A DNA stretch of 64,000 nt from RGIG1902 sp034926865 (GTDB taxonomy: Bacteria > Bacillota > Clostridia > Oscillospirales > Butyricicoccaceae), in NCBI GenBank assembly GCA_034926865.1, contig JAYFQP010000006.1, forward strand, positions 78,066 to 142,065, read 5' to 3'. The translations under genes and the position numbers were made by a program. The notes beneath the pieces were generated by a model. That model was not told the DNA's origin, made no database searches, and saw only the letters and a list, made by a program, of their open reading frames with translations. How positions within the stretch are numbered: position 1 is the first letter of the stretch; each line of letters starts with the position of its first letter. Below, piece after piece: positions 25,777-35,900 of the stretch.

Positions 25777-26286
25777 ATGAAAAAGGTCATAGTTGTAATG
25801 GGATCCGATTCAGATCTTCAAGTTATGGAGGGCGCGATCAAGGTTCTGAGAAACTTTTCTGTCCCTTTTGATGTGAGGATAGTTTCCGCCCACAGAACTC
25901 CATCGGTGGCAGAGGAGCTTTCTAAAACTGCTGAATCACAGGGCGCAGGCGTCATTATCGCTGCCGCAGGCAAAGCAGCACATCTTGCCGGCGTTCTTGC
26001 TGCAAATACGGTATTGCCTGTCATAGGCGTTCCAATAAGGTCAAGCACGATGGACGGTATGGACAGTCTTCTTTCAACCGTTCAGATGCCCACAGGAGTA
26101 CCCGTGGCGACGGTAGCCATCAACGGCGCCGAGAATGCCGCGATATTGGCTGTGCAGATTCTTTCGATGTGTGAGCCGCGTCTTGTGGAGGCACTTAAAA
26201 AGCATAAGCACGATATGGAGAAAAAAGTCATTGAAAAAGACGAGTATATAAGAAAACAATACAGCATTATGGAGGTACAGATATGA
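25777..26286 (+). CDS. purE: N5-carboxyaminoimidazole ribonucleotide mutase (PurE)
   Basis: A 169-residue protein starting at ATG 25777. It carries the PurE motifs GSDSDL, SAHRTP and AAAGKAAHLAGV, and SSTMDGMDSLLSTVQMP near residue 90. It moves the carboxylate of N5-CAIR to give CAIR in purine synthesis, or carboxylates AIR directly if it is class II. No purK lies in the operon, so the class is left open. The stop overlaps the purC start by ATGA. Confidence 0.95.
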   Translation: MKKVIVVMGSDSDLQVMEGAIKVLRNFSVPFDVRIVSAHRTPSVAEELSKTAESQGAGVIIAAAGKAAHLAGVLAANTVLPVIGVPIRSSTMDGMDSLLSTVQMPTGVPVATVAINGAENAAILAVQILSMCEPRLVEALKKHKHDMEKKVIEKDEYIRKQYSIMEVQI

Positions 26287-26993
26287 AAAAGCTTGAGCAG
26301 GTATACGAGGGAAAGGCAAAGAAGGTTTTTGCCACAGATGATCCGGAACTTTTTATCGTAGATTATAAGGATGATGCCACCGCATTCAACGGAGAAAAAA
26401 AGGGAACCATTGTCGGCAAGGGCGTTATAAATAACAAAGTAACTAATTTCCTTATGCAGAAGCTTGAAAAGGAAGGCGTTCCCACACATTTTGTACAGCA
26501 GCTTTCCGATAGGGAGACACTAGTCAAAAAGGTATCCATAGTACCTCTCGAGGTTATTATCCGAAACATCTCCGCGGGATCCTTTGCAAAGCGCTACGGG
26601 GTAGTTGAGGGCATAGTATTCGACGAGCCCACCATAGAGTTTTCTTATAAGAACGATGATCTTGGCGATCCCCTTATCAACGATTATCACGCGCTTGCTC
26701 TTAAACTTGCCACCGTGGAAGAAATCGAGACTATCAAGAAATATGCTTTTGCCGTAAATAAGTTCCTCAAGGCTTTTATGAAGGATAACGGCATCGATCT
26801 TGTAGATTTCAAGCTTGAGTTCGGACGCCTCAGCAACGGCACTATTGTGCTCGCGGACGAGATATCGCCGGATACCTGCCGTTTTTGGGACAGCAAGACT
26901 CATGAAAAACTTGATAAGGACCGTTTCCGCAGGGACCTGGGACATGTAGAAGATGCATACCAGGAAATACTGCACAGGCTGATGGGAGAATAA
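26283..26993 (+). CDS. purC: SAICAR synthetase (PurC)
   Basis: A 236-residue enzyme that joins aspartate to CAIR using ATP. Visible family signatures are YEGKAKKVF at the N-terminus, VPLEVIIRNISAGSFAKRYG (substrate loop) and LVDFKLEFGR, then LADEISPDTCRFWD. Length is typical of bacterial PurC (about 235-240). It overlaps purE by 4 bases and is followed after two bases by purF. Confidence 0.97.
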   Translation: MKKLEQVYEGKAKKVFATDDPELFIVDYKDDATAFNGEKKGTIVGKGVINNKVTNFLMQKLEKEGVPTHFVQQLSDRETLVKKVSIVPLEVIIRNISAGSFAKRYGVVEGIVFDEPTIEFSYKNDDLGDPLINDYHALALKLATVEEIETIKKYAFAVNKFLKAFMKDNGIDLVDFKLEFGRLSNGTIVLADEISPDTCRFWDSKTHEKLDKDRFRRDLGHVEDAYQEILHRLMGE

Positions 26994-26995
26994 AC

Positions 26996-28462
26996 TTGAT
27001 CAAAGAAAAGGAATACTCGATCATAATAGATGAAGACAGGCCATTTGACAAAGTTCACGAGGAATGTGGCGTTTTTGGCATAGTCTGCGGTAAGGATGAG
27101 CAATGTTTACCCGCATGGGAGGCATACCATGCGCTTTTCGCCCTGCAGCATAGGGGGCAGGAAAGCTGCGGTATAGCGGTAAACGACAGAGGAGTTCTTA
27201 CGCTTCATAAAGACGTCGGGCTTGTGCCCGAAGTCTTTTCCTCAGAGATACTTGACAAAATGCCCGGACAGATGGCCATAGGCCATTGCCGCTACTCGAC
27301 TACCGGAAGTTCTCTGCGTGAAAATGCCCAGCCAATATTGGCTCGCCATATAAAGGGGACGTTGGCGCTGGCACATAACGGAAACCTTGTAAACGCAACT
27401 GAACTCCGCAAGGAGATAGAGCTTTCAGGCGGAATATTTCAAACGACTAACGACAGTGAGGTAATCGCTCATATGATAGTTCGAGAGCGCCTAAGCTCCA
27501 GCTCTATCGAAGAGGCGGTTTATAAATCTATGCACAGAATCAAGGGTGCATATTCAATCGTTATTATGTCGCCCCGAAAGATGATCGCGGCTCGCGATCC
27601 CAACGGTTTCAGGCCCCTTTGCATAGGAAAGCGCGGGGAATCATATATTTTCGCTTCTGAGACATGCGCGCTTGACGCTCTGGGAGCTGAATTTGTCAGG
27701 GACATCGAGCCAGGCGAGATTGTCACCTGTATTGGCGGCGAACTGCATTCCACCTTCTGTCAGGACAAGGCGGATTCAACGACATGTATTTTTGAATATA
27801 TTTATTTTGCAAGGCCGGACAGCGTTATTGACGGAGCTTCTGTAGAGATGGCACGTCAGGAATGTGGCAAATACCTTGCACAGACGTTCCCCGTAGATGC
27901 CGATATAGTTATCGGCGTGCCTGACAGTGGCATCCCGGCGGCAATAGGCTACAGCAAATATTCTGGCATACCATACGGCGTAGGACTTATTAAAAACAGG
28001 TATGTTGCCAGAACATTTATTCAGCCGACACAGGAGATGCGCGAAAGGGCAGTAAAAATAAAACTCAACGCCCTTGCTACAGCGGTAAAGGGTCAAAGGG
28101 TAATAATGGTGGATGACTCTATCGTCAGAGGTACCACCTGTGCCAGAATAGTTAGGCTTCTTAAGGAGGCCGGGGCCACCGAGGTTCATGTGAGGGTGTC
28201 TTCTCCTCCGTTCCTGTTTCCATGCTACTTTGGAACTGACGTTCCTGATAAAGAGAATCTTATAGCACATAACCGCACCATTGAGGAAATGCGCGATATC
28301 ATAGGAGCTGATTCTCTTGGCTTCCTTCCTATCGAGGCTACGCGCAAGCTGGCGCCTTCTGCCAGATGTGGCTTCTGCGATGCCTGTTTCAGCGGTAATT
28401 ACCCCATTCCGGTGCCCGAAAAGGTTGAAAAAAATCCATTTGAACAGAGGTTGGAAATATGA
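26996..28462 (+). CDS. purF: Amidophosphoribosyltransferase (PurF)
   Basis: A 488-residue protein starting at TTG 26996 behind GGGAGAA. A propeptide of about 23 residues precedes Cys24 (EECGVFG), the N-terminal nucleophile of the glutaminase domain. The C-terminal PRTase domain has the PRPP loop VIMVDDSIVRGTT. Cysteines in ARCGFCDACF near the C-terminus, with upstream CYFG, fit the [4Fe-4S] cluster of Bacillus-type PurF, which makes the enzyme oxygen-labile. It catalyses the first committed step, PRPP to phosphoribosylamine. It overlaps purM by ATGA. Confidence 0.97.
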   Translation: MIKEKEYSIIIDEDRPFDKVHEECGVFGIVCGKDEQCLPAWEAYHALFALQHRGQESCGIAVNDRGVLTLHKDVGLVPEVFSSEILDKMPGQMAIGHCRYSTTGSSLRENAQPILARHIKGTLALAHNGNLVNATELRKEIELSGGIFQTTNDSEVIAHMIVRERLSSSSIEEAVYKSMHRIKGAYSIVIMSPRKMIAARDPNGFRPLCIGKRGESYIFASETCALDALGAEFVRDIEPGEIVTCIGGELHSTFCQDKADSTTCIFEYIYFARPDSVIDGASVEMARQECGKYLAQTFPVDADIVIGVPDSGIPAAIGYSKYSGIPYGVGLIKNRYVARTFIQPTQEMRERAVKIKLNALATAVKGQRVIMVDDSIVRGTTCARIVRLLKEAGATEVHVRVSSPPFLFPCYFGTDVPDKENLIAHNRTIEEMRDIIGADSLGFLPIEATRKLAPSARCGFCDACFSGNYPIPVPEKVEKNPFEQRLEI

Positions 28463-29496
28463 GCCATAACGACAGCCACAGCGAAAGCTATGCTAAGGCC
28501 GGCGTAGATGTGACGGCCGGATATGATACAGTAAAAAAAATAAAGCCTATGGTGGAAAGCACTTATATTCCCGGCGTGATAGGCTCAATAGGCGGGTTCG
28601 GCGGCATGTTTGCCCCTGATGTCACGGGGATGAAGCAGCCGGTGCTGGTTTCGGGCGCCGACGGCGTTGGGACAAAGCTCAGGATAGCTTTTGCACTTAA
28701 CAAGCACGATACCGTCGGGATTGACTGCGTGGCAATGTGTGTAAACGATATTGCATGTTCGGGGGCGAAGCCCATCTTTTTCCTTGATTATCTTGCAGTT
28801 GGCAAGCTGGATCCCTCGGTAGCCGCTGATATAGTATCAGGCGTTGCCGAAGGTTGCCGCCAGGCAGGATGCGCCCTTGTTGGAGGGGAAACTGCTGAAA
28901 TGCCCGGCTTTTACCCTGTTGGTGAATACGATCTTGCAGGATTTGCCGTAGGAATAGTAGACAGGGATCAGATGCTTGAGGAAAGTCTTCTTAAAGAAGG
29001 CGATGTTCTTATTGGCGTTGCATCCTCGGGGATGCACTCGAACGGGTTCTCCCTTGCAAGAAAGGTTTTGGGAGATGATGTAGAGAGTCTTTCTGCACCG
29101 CTTGGGGATAGCACAGTTGGACATGCTCTGCTGACACCCACAAAGATATATGTTAAAACACTTGAAGCTGTAAGAAATGTATGCGAGATAAAGTCTGTCG
29201 CGCATATCACGGGGGGAGGCTGGTATGAGAATATTCCAAGAGCGCTGCCCGAGAATATAACGGCAAGGCTCTATAAAAATGCTCTGCCTGTGCCCGCTGT
29301 TTTTAAGACTATTATGGAGAAGGGCAATATACCTGAAAGGGATATGTACAATACCTTTAATATGGGTGTTGGGCTTGTAATAGGCGTAGCTCCTGAATAT
29401 AAGGAAAAGGTTCTTGCCGCTATTGAAAAAGCAGGGGAGAAAGCTGCTGTGCTCGGCGAGTGTGTCAAGGGCGAAAAGGGAATAGAAATATGCTGA
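28459..29496 (+). CDS. purM: AIR synthetase (PurM)
   Basis: A 345-residue enzyme of the PurM/ThiL/SelD fold that closes FGAM to AIR with ATP. Landmarks are the N-terminal YAKAGVDVTAGY, GADGVGTKLRIAF, DCVAMCVNDI and GGETAEMPGFY. Length matches the family (about 345). It overlaps purF by 4 bases and purN by 7. Confidence 0.97.
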   Translation: MSHNDSHSESYAKAGVDVTAGYDTVKKIKPMVESTYIPGVIGSIGGFGGMFAPDVTGMKQPVLVSGADGVGTKLRIAFALNKHDTVGIDCVAMCVNDIACSGAKPIFFLDYLAVGKLDPSVAADIVSGVAEGCRQAGCALVGGETAEMPGFYPVGEYDLAGFAVGIVDRDQMLEESLLKEGDVLIGVASSGMHSNGFSLARKVLGDDVESLSAPLGDSTVGHALLTPTKIYVKTLEAVRNVCEIKSVAHITGGGWYENIPRALPENITARLYKNALPVPAVFKTIMEKGNIPERDMYNTFNMGVGLVIGVAPEYKEKVLAAIEKAGEKAAVLGECVKGEKGIEIC

Positions 29497-30116
29497 AAAT
29501 AGCGGTTTTCGTGTCAGGGGGAGGAACAAATCTTCAGGCACTTATAGACTGCCAGCAGAAAGACGGGCTTGGCGGCGGTGAAATAACCGCCGTCATCTCC
29601 TCAAAAAGGGATGCCTATGCCCTGGAGAGGGCTGAAAACGCAGGGATAAAAGGATATTATGTGTCCGCTAAAGGGCTTTCAGCAGATGAATATGGGCAAA
29701 AGCTTATTGAGCTGCTCGAAAGAGAGATACAGCCAGATCTTATAGTTTTGGCGGGATTTCTCAAGGTGCTCAGCCCATCTTTCTGCGAGCGCTATAAAGG
29801 CAGGATGATAAATATACATCCCGCGCTCATTCCCTCTTTTTGCGGGGATGGCATGTATGGCCTGAAGGTTCATGAGGCTGCTATTGAAAAGGGAGTGAAG
29901 GTCAGCGGGGCCACTGTGCATTTTGTAGACGTTGTTACAGATGGAGGGCCCATAATCCTTCAAAAGGCCGTAGAGGTCATGGATAGTGATACGCCCGAAA
30001 GCCTGCAGAAGCGGATAATGGAGGAAGCAGAACACATTCTTCTTCCAAAAGCCGTAAGGCTTTATTGTGCAGGGGCGCTAAAGATAGAAAATGGCAGAGT
30101 AAGGATAACTAAATAA
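29490..30116 (+). CDS. purN: GAR transformylase, formyl-THF dependent (PurN)
   Basis: A 208-residue enzyme starting at ATG 29490 inside the end of purM; an alternative GTG 10 codons earlier is less likely. It transfers formyl from 10-formyl-tetrahydrofolate to GAR. Family motifs are FVSGGGTNLQAL, the catalytic block NIHPALIPSF (Asn and His), and SGATVHFVDVVTDGGPII with the catalytic Asp. Confidence 0.96.
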   Translation: MLKIAVFVSGGGTNLQALIDCQQKDGLGGGEITAVISSKRDAYALERAENAGIKGYYVSAKGLSADEYGQKLIELLEREIQPDLIVLAGFLKVLSPSFCERYKGRMINIHPALIPSFCGDGMYGLKVHEAAIEKGVKVSGATVHFVDVVTDGGPIILQKAVEVMDSDTPESLQKRIMEEAEHILLPKAVRLYCAGALKIENGRVRITK

Positions 30117-30138
30117 TTTTCACCGGAGGTATAATGAT

Positions 30139-31671
30139 ATGAAAAGCGCGCTTATTAGCGTTTCTGATAAAACAGGCGTCCTGGAGTTCGCCTTGGGGCT
30201 TGAAAAGCTGGGGTACCGTATACTTTCCACAGGAGGAACCGCAAAGGCTTTAAGAGATGGCGGGGCAGCCGTCACTGATGTTTCAGAGATAACGGGTTTT
30301 CCCGAATGCCTTGACGGGAGAGTAAAGACTCTTCATCCGGCAGTACATGGCGGAATTCTTGCAATGCGCTCCCGCCCTGAGCATATGGAGCAGCTTAAAA
30401 AGCTGGGTATTGACACAATTGATATCGTGGCTATAAATCTCTATCCTTTTAAGGCTACAATTTCAAAAGAGAACGTAGCGCTTGAGGAAGCGATAGAGAA
30501 TATCGATATAGGCGGGCCCACAATGCTAAGAGCAGCCGCGAAGAATTGGCAGGATGTATGCGTTGTGACAGACAACCATGATTATCAGCCTCTTCTCGAG
30601 GCTCTTCAAAACGGGGGAGCCACAAGAGAGCAAAAATTTGCTTGGGCTCAGAAGGTCTTTGAGCATACGGCAAATTATGATACCATGATAGCCCGTTATC
30701 TTGCAGGCAAGGAGGGGCTTGTTTTTCCTGAGGTTATTTCTTATACCTATGAGAAGGCACAGGATCTGCGCTATGGAGAGAATCCCCATCAGCAAGGCGC
30801 GTTCTATAAGGATGGTCTTGTAAAACGAGGAACATTGGCTCAGGCAAAGCAGCTTCATGGCAAGGAACTTTCCTTTAACAATATCAATGATACGGCGGCA
30901 GCAATAGCTCTTTTGAAAGAGTATGACGGACAGATCGCGGCCGTTGGAGTAAAGCATGCTAACCCCTGTGGCTGCGGCATCGGCAATAATCTGCTTGAAG
31001 CTTACACAAGGGCATACGACAGTGACCCTGTCTCAATATACGGAGGGATAGTCGCGGTCAACACAGAGGTAGACGGAGATACTGCCAAGAAGCTGGCAGA
31101 AATATTCCTTGAAGTCATAGTTGCTCCTTCGTTCAGCCCTGAAGCCCTCGCGATACTTGAAAAGAAGAAGAATATCCGTCTTTTGGAGCTCGAGGGGTGC
31201 GGAGAGAAAAGCCGTGATGCTTTTGATATGAAAAAGATAGACGGCGGCCTTCTTGTGCAGACCAGAGACAGCGAAAGCGGCCTTGGAGATTATAAGGTGG
31301 TCACAAAGAGAATGCCCACCGCAAGTGAGTTGGAGGCTATGGCCTTTGGCTGGAAGGTTGTAAAGCACACCCGTTCAAACGCTATTGTACTGACAAACGA
31401 AAATGCTTCTTTGGGCGTAGGCCCTGGACAGACCAACCGGATAACAGCCCTTGAGCTGGCGATAAAATATGCCGGAGACAGAGCAAAAGGCAGCGTTATG
31501 GCTTCCGATGCATATCTGCCGTTTGACGATTGCGTGAAAGCAGCTGCCGCAGCAGGAGTAACAGCTATTGTACAGCCCGGCGGATCGATAAGAGATGAAG
31601 ATTCTATCAAGGCCTGCGATGAATACGGTATTGCTATGATATTTACAGGGATGCGCCATTTTAAGCATTGA
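30139..31671 (+). CDS. purH: Bifunctional AICAR transformylase/IMP cyclohydrolase (PurH)
   Basis: A 510-residue protein doing the last two steps to IMP. The N-terminal IMP cyclohydrolase (MGS-like, about 1-145) has STGGTAKAL and GRVKTLHPAVHGGIL. The AICAR transformylase part shows LRYGENPHQQGAFY, the catalytic region VKHANPCGCGIG, and QPGGSIRDEDSI near the C-terminus. Normal length. It follows purN after 22 bases with an AGGAGG-like CGGAGG site. Confidence 0.97.
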   Translation: MKSALISVSDKTGVLEFALGLEKLGYRILSTGGTAKALRDGGAAVTDVSEITGFPECLDGRVKTLHPAVHGGILAMRSRPEHMEQLKKLGIDTIDIVAINLYPFKATISKENVALEEAIENIDIGGPTMLRAAAKNWQDVCVVTDNHDYQPLLEALQNGGATREQKFAWAQKVFEHTANYDTMIARYLAGKEGLVFPEVISYTYEKAQDLRYGENPHQQGAFYKDGLVKRGTLAQAKQLHGKELSFNNINDTAAAIALLKEYDGQIAAVGVKHANPCGCGIGNNLLEAYTRAYDSDPVSIYGGIVAVNTEVDGDTAKKLAEIFLEVIVAPSFSPEALAILEKKKNIRLLELEGCGEKSRDAFDMKKIDGGLLVQTRDSESGLGDYKVVTKRMPTASELEAMAFGWKVVKHTRSNAIVLTNENASLGVGPGQTNRITALELAIKYAGDRAKGSVMASDAYLPFDDCVKAAAAAGVTAIVQPGGSIRDEDSIKACDEYGIAMIFTGMRHFKH

Positions 31672-31700
31672 TTCGTTTGAGTATTTAGGAGATTTTATTG

Positions 31701-32969
31701 ATGAAGATACTTGTTATAGGAGGCGGTGGCAGAGAGCATGCCGTTGCCAAAGCACTTGCAAAAAATGTTGCTGTTGAAAAAATATGGGTTGCCCCCGGTA
31801 ATGGAGGCACGGCCTCTTTTTGTGAAAATCTGAATATAGCCGCAACTGATCTTAAGGGAGTACTTGATTTTTGCCTTGAGAAGAGGCCGGACTTTGTTGT
31901 TGTAACTCCTGATGATCCCCTGGCCCTTGGCATGGTCGATTTGCTAGAGGATAATGATATCCCTTGCTTTGGGCCAAGGAAGGCTGCTGCAAGGCTTGAG
32001 TGGTCAAAGAGCTATGCTAAGGAGTTTATGGGGAAATATAACATACCTACGGCCAAGTGCCATGTTTGCGAGGATGCAAAGGCCGCTAAAGCGTATGTGA
32101 AAAAGTGCCAGATACCGATCGTTCTTAAAGCGGACGGGCTTGCCCAGGGAAAAGGCGTGGTTGTGGCTCTTACAAGAGAAGAAGCTGTGGCTGCACAGGC
32201 TCAGCTGTCATACGGCAGAAATGATCAGGTTATGGTGTTTGAAGAGATGCTGACAGGGCCTGAGGTTTCCATCCTTTGCTTTACCGACGGCAAGACGATA
32301 GTACCAATGCCTGCAGCTCAGGATCATAAACGCGCTTATGACGGAGACAAGGGCCCAAATACAGGCGGAATGGGGGCATATTCACCTGTTTCGGCATACA
32401 CAGAAGAGCTTTCAGAAAGATGTATGCGGGAGATATTCCTTCCCACTATAAGGGGAATGGAGCAGGAGGGAACGCCTTTTAAAGGTGTTCTTTATTTCAG
32501 CCTTATGCTTACAGAGAAGGGCCCCAAGGTTATAGAGTATAATGCGCGTTTCGGCGATCCGGAAACCCAGGTAGTTCTTCCGCTTTTGAACGCGGATCTG
32601 CTCAATATCATGATTGCCGTAAGGTCAGAAAAGCTTGATAAGGCCAAAATAAAGTTTCTTGATAATTATTCTGCCTGTGTCGTTATGGCAAGCGGGGGAT
32701 ATCCTTCAGCCTATGAAAAGGGCAAGCTTATATGCGGAATAGAAGAAGCCGGACATTTTGGAACAGTGTACCATGCTGGCACGAAGAAAACCTTTGATGG
32801 CAGCTTTGTGACATCAGGAGGCAGGGTCTTATGTGTTTCTTCGTTGGGAAGAAGCCTGCGCCAGGCGCTGCGAAACTGCTACCGTGGGGTCGAGACTATA
32901 AGGTTCGAGGGCGCTTATTACCGCAGAGATATCGGCAGTAAGGATGCCGCCATTGTGAGGGAGGAATAA
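31701..32969 (+). CDS. purD: GAR synthetase (PurD)
   Basis: A 422-residue ATP-grasp enzyme linking phosphoribosylamine and glycine. It begins KILVIGGGGREHAV; ATP-grasp landmarks are VLKADGLAQGKGVVVA, DHKRAYDGDKGPNTGGMG and NARFGDPETQ. The ATG at 31701 is chosen over a TTG one codon earlier. purL begins one base after its stop region. Confidence 0.97.
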   Translation: MKILVIGGGGREHAVAKALAKNVAVEKIWVAPGNGGTASFCENLNIAATDLKGVLDFCLEKRPDFVVVTPDDPLALGMVDLLEDNDIPCFGPRKAAARLEWSKSYAKEFMGKYNIPTAKCHVCEDAKAAKAYVKKCQIPIVLKADGLAQGKGVVVALTREEAVAAQAQLSYGRNDQVMVFEEMLTGPEVSILCFTDGKTIVPMPAAQDHKRAYDGDKGPNTGGMGAYSPVSAYTEELSERCMREIFLPTIRGMEQEGTPFKGVLYFSLMLTEKGPKVIEYNARFGDPETQVVLPLLNADLLNIMIAVRSEKLDKAKIKFLDNYSACVVMASGGYPSAYEKGKLICGIEEAGHFGTVYHAGTKKTFDGSFVTSGGRVLCVSSLGRSLRQALRNCYRGVETIRFEGAYYRRDIGSKDAAIVREE

Positions 32970-32970
32970 C

Positions 32971-35900
32971 ATGGCAAAGGTTTTCAGATGCTATACTGAA
33001 AAACGGCAGGGGTTCGACATAGAGGCGAAAGGTCTTCTTTCGCGTCTTAGAAGTGAAGAGGGAATAGACTGCCTTGAAAAAGTCAGGATATTAAACCGGT
33101 ACGACTGTCAGGGAATAGATGAGCAGACTTATCAGCTTGCCTGTGAGGGCGTTTTTTCCGAGCCTGCCTGCGACGAAGTATATCATGAGGAGCTGCCTTT
33201 TGAGGGTGACTGGACTCTTATAGTCGAGGCGCTGCCCGGGCAGTTTGATATGAGGGCAGATTCATGCCGACAGTGCATAGCCCTTATGACCAGAGGCGAG
33301 CGCCCCCTTGTTAAAAATGCCGTAATGTACGTTTTTTACGGTAATCTGTCAGATGAAGATAAGTTAAAGATATCAAAGAGCCTTATTAACCCCGTTGAAA
33401 GCCGAGAAGCTTCAGAGAAAAAACCTGAGAGTCTTGAAGATAGCTATCCTCAGCCTGAGGCGGTTCCCTATCTTACTGATCTGATGGCGGAAGCAGATCT
33501 TGATAGTTATATAGAGAGATACGGTCTTGCGATGGACAGCGCTGACCTTGACTTTCTGCGGGAGTATTTCAAGGGCGAGGGCAGAGCCCCCAGTCTGACT
33601 GAGCTCAGAATGATAGATACCTATTGGTCTGATCATTGCAGGCATACTACTTTTCTCACACATCTTGACGACATTAAAATCGATGATGAAAAGGTAAAGG
33701 CGGCATATGACAGCTACCTTGAGGGAAGGCGCTTTGTTTACGGTGATAAGGCCAAGGCACGCCCCGTAACACTTATGGATATTGCCACAGCAGGAGCAAA
33801 GGTGCTGAAAAAGCAGGGGTATCTGGCTAACCTCGACGAAAGCGAAGAGATAAATGCCTGCTCCATAAAGATAAAGGCCGATGTTGACGGCACGGAAGAG
33901 CCTTGGCTTTTGATGTATAAAAATGAGACGCACAATCATCCCACTGAGATAGAGCCCTTCGGCGGCGCTGCAACATGCCTTGGAGGGGCGATAAGAGATC
34001 CTCTTTCCGGCAGGGCTTATGTATATCAGGCAATGAGGGTTACAGGAGCCGGTGATCCTAACACCCCTCTTTCTGAGACTCTGGAGAACAAGCTTCCACA
34101 GAGGACTATATGCCGTAAAGCCGCTCAGGGCTACAGCTCATACGGAAATCAGATAGGGCTTTCGACAGGTCTTGTTTCTGAGCTTTACCATCCCGGATAT
34201 GTGGCCAAGCGCCTCGAGACAGGCGCTGTTGTTGCCGCAGCTCCGGAGAGCAATGTAGTGAGAAAAGTCCCTGAACCTGGAGATGTAATAGTGCTTTTGG
34301 GCGGTAAAACGGGACGAGACGGCTGCGGCGGGGCTACAGGCTCTTCAAAGAGCCATAGCAGCGAGAGCCTTGAAAGCTGCGGGGCCGAGGTGCAGAAGGG
34401 CAACGCCCCAGAAGAACGCAAAATACAGCGCTTATTTAGAAACGGCGAAGCAACAAGGATGATAAAGCGCTGCAACGATTTTGGCGCGGGCGGTGTATCA
34501 GTAGCCATAGGTGAGCTTGCCGATGGGCTTGATATAGATCTTGATATGGTGCCCAAGAAATATGACGGGCTTGACGGAACTGAGCTTGCCATAAGCGAGT
34601 CACAGGAAAGAATGGCTGTCGTACTGGCCCCTGAAGACGTAGAAAAGTTTATAGCTCTTGCCGCTGGCGAGAATCTTGAAACAGCTATTGTGGCTCATGT
34701 AACAGAATTGCCAAGGCTTAAAATGAGATGGCGCGGAGAGATGATTTGCGATATTTCACGTGAGTTTTTGAACTCCAACGGGGCAGAAAAGCATGCTTCC
34801 ATATTTGTTCCAAAACAGGATATAAAGAATGTCGAGCTTCCCAGCGGCGATATTGCAAAGGCTGTAATTGACCGTCTCAGTCATGAGAGCGTATGCTTGC
34901 AGAAGGGCCTTGGAACAAGATTTGACGGGTCAATAGGCGCAGCTTCTGTTCTGATGCCATATGGCGGCAAAAATCAGCTTACACCCACACAGGTAATGGC
35001 TGCTAAACTCCCTGTACTTGATGGGGAGACGAATACAGCTTCTGTTATGGCCTATGGCTTTGATCCTTATCTGATGGAGCAAAGCCCATTTAAGGGGGCT
35101 ATGCTGTCTGTAGTATCCTCGGCGTCAAAGCTCGTATCAGCGGGTTGTGACCCCAGCGGAGTATACCTGAGCCTTCAGGAGTTCTTTGAAAAGCCCAACC
35201 ATATGCCAGAGAGGATGGGTAAGCCATTTGCGGCTCTATTGGGAGCATATGAGGCACAGCAGGCTCTAAAGATGGCAGCTATCGGCGGGAAAGATTCGAT
35301 GAGTGGTACTTTCAATGATATTGATGTTCCTCCTACCCTTATTTCCTTTGCGATAACCACTCAGAGCGCGGGAGATATACTTTCTCCGGAGTTCAAGGAG
35401 AAGGGCAGCCATGTTTATTATTTTGAATGCCCCGAGGATATAGAAAAGGTATCCGCGTTCCTTGAAGAAATGTATAGCTTTACTCAGAGCGGAAGAGTGC
35501 TTTCGGCTTGGTCGGTTACAGCCGGTGGTATTATTGAGGGCATATGCAAGATGGCCATAGGCAATGATATCGGTTTTAGGCTGGATGATGGTTTTGATGA
35601 GCGCTGCCTCTTCGGCGGCAGCTTCGGCAGTATCATTGCCGAGGTCGACGGCGAATGTGAGGGCTTGATGCTTGGACGTACAGGAGGAAAAACCATAGAG
35701 CTCAAGACGGCTGAGATATCGCTTCAGACCGTCAAAAATGTCCTTATGGATACGCTTGAGCCTATTTATTCCACAAAGACGTCTCAACAGCCGAGGGAAG
35801 TTCCGACCTATAGCCATAAAGTAAGGCCTCAAAAGGCTATGACCAAGGTCGCCGCACCTCAGGCTGTTATACCGGTTTTCCCAGGCACTAACTGTGAATA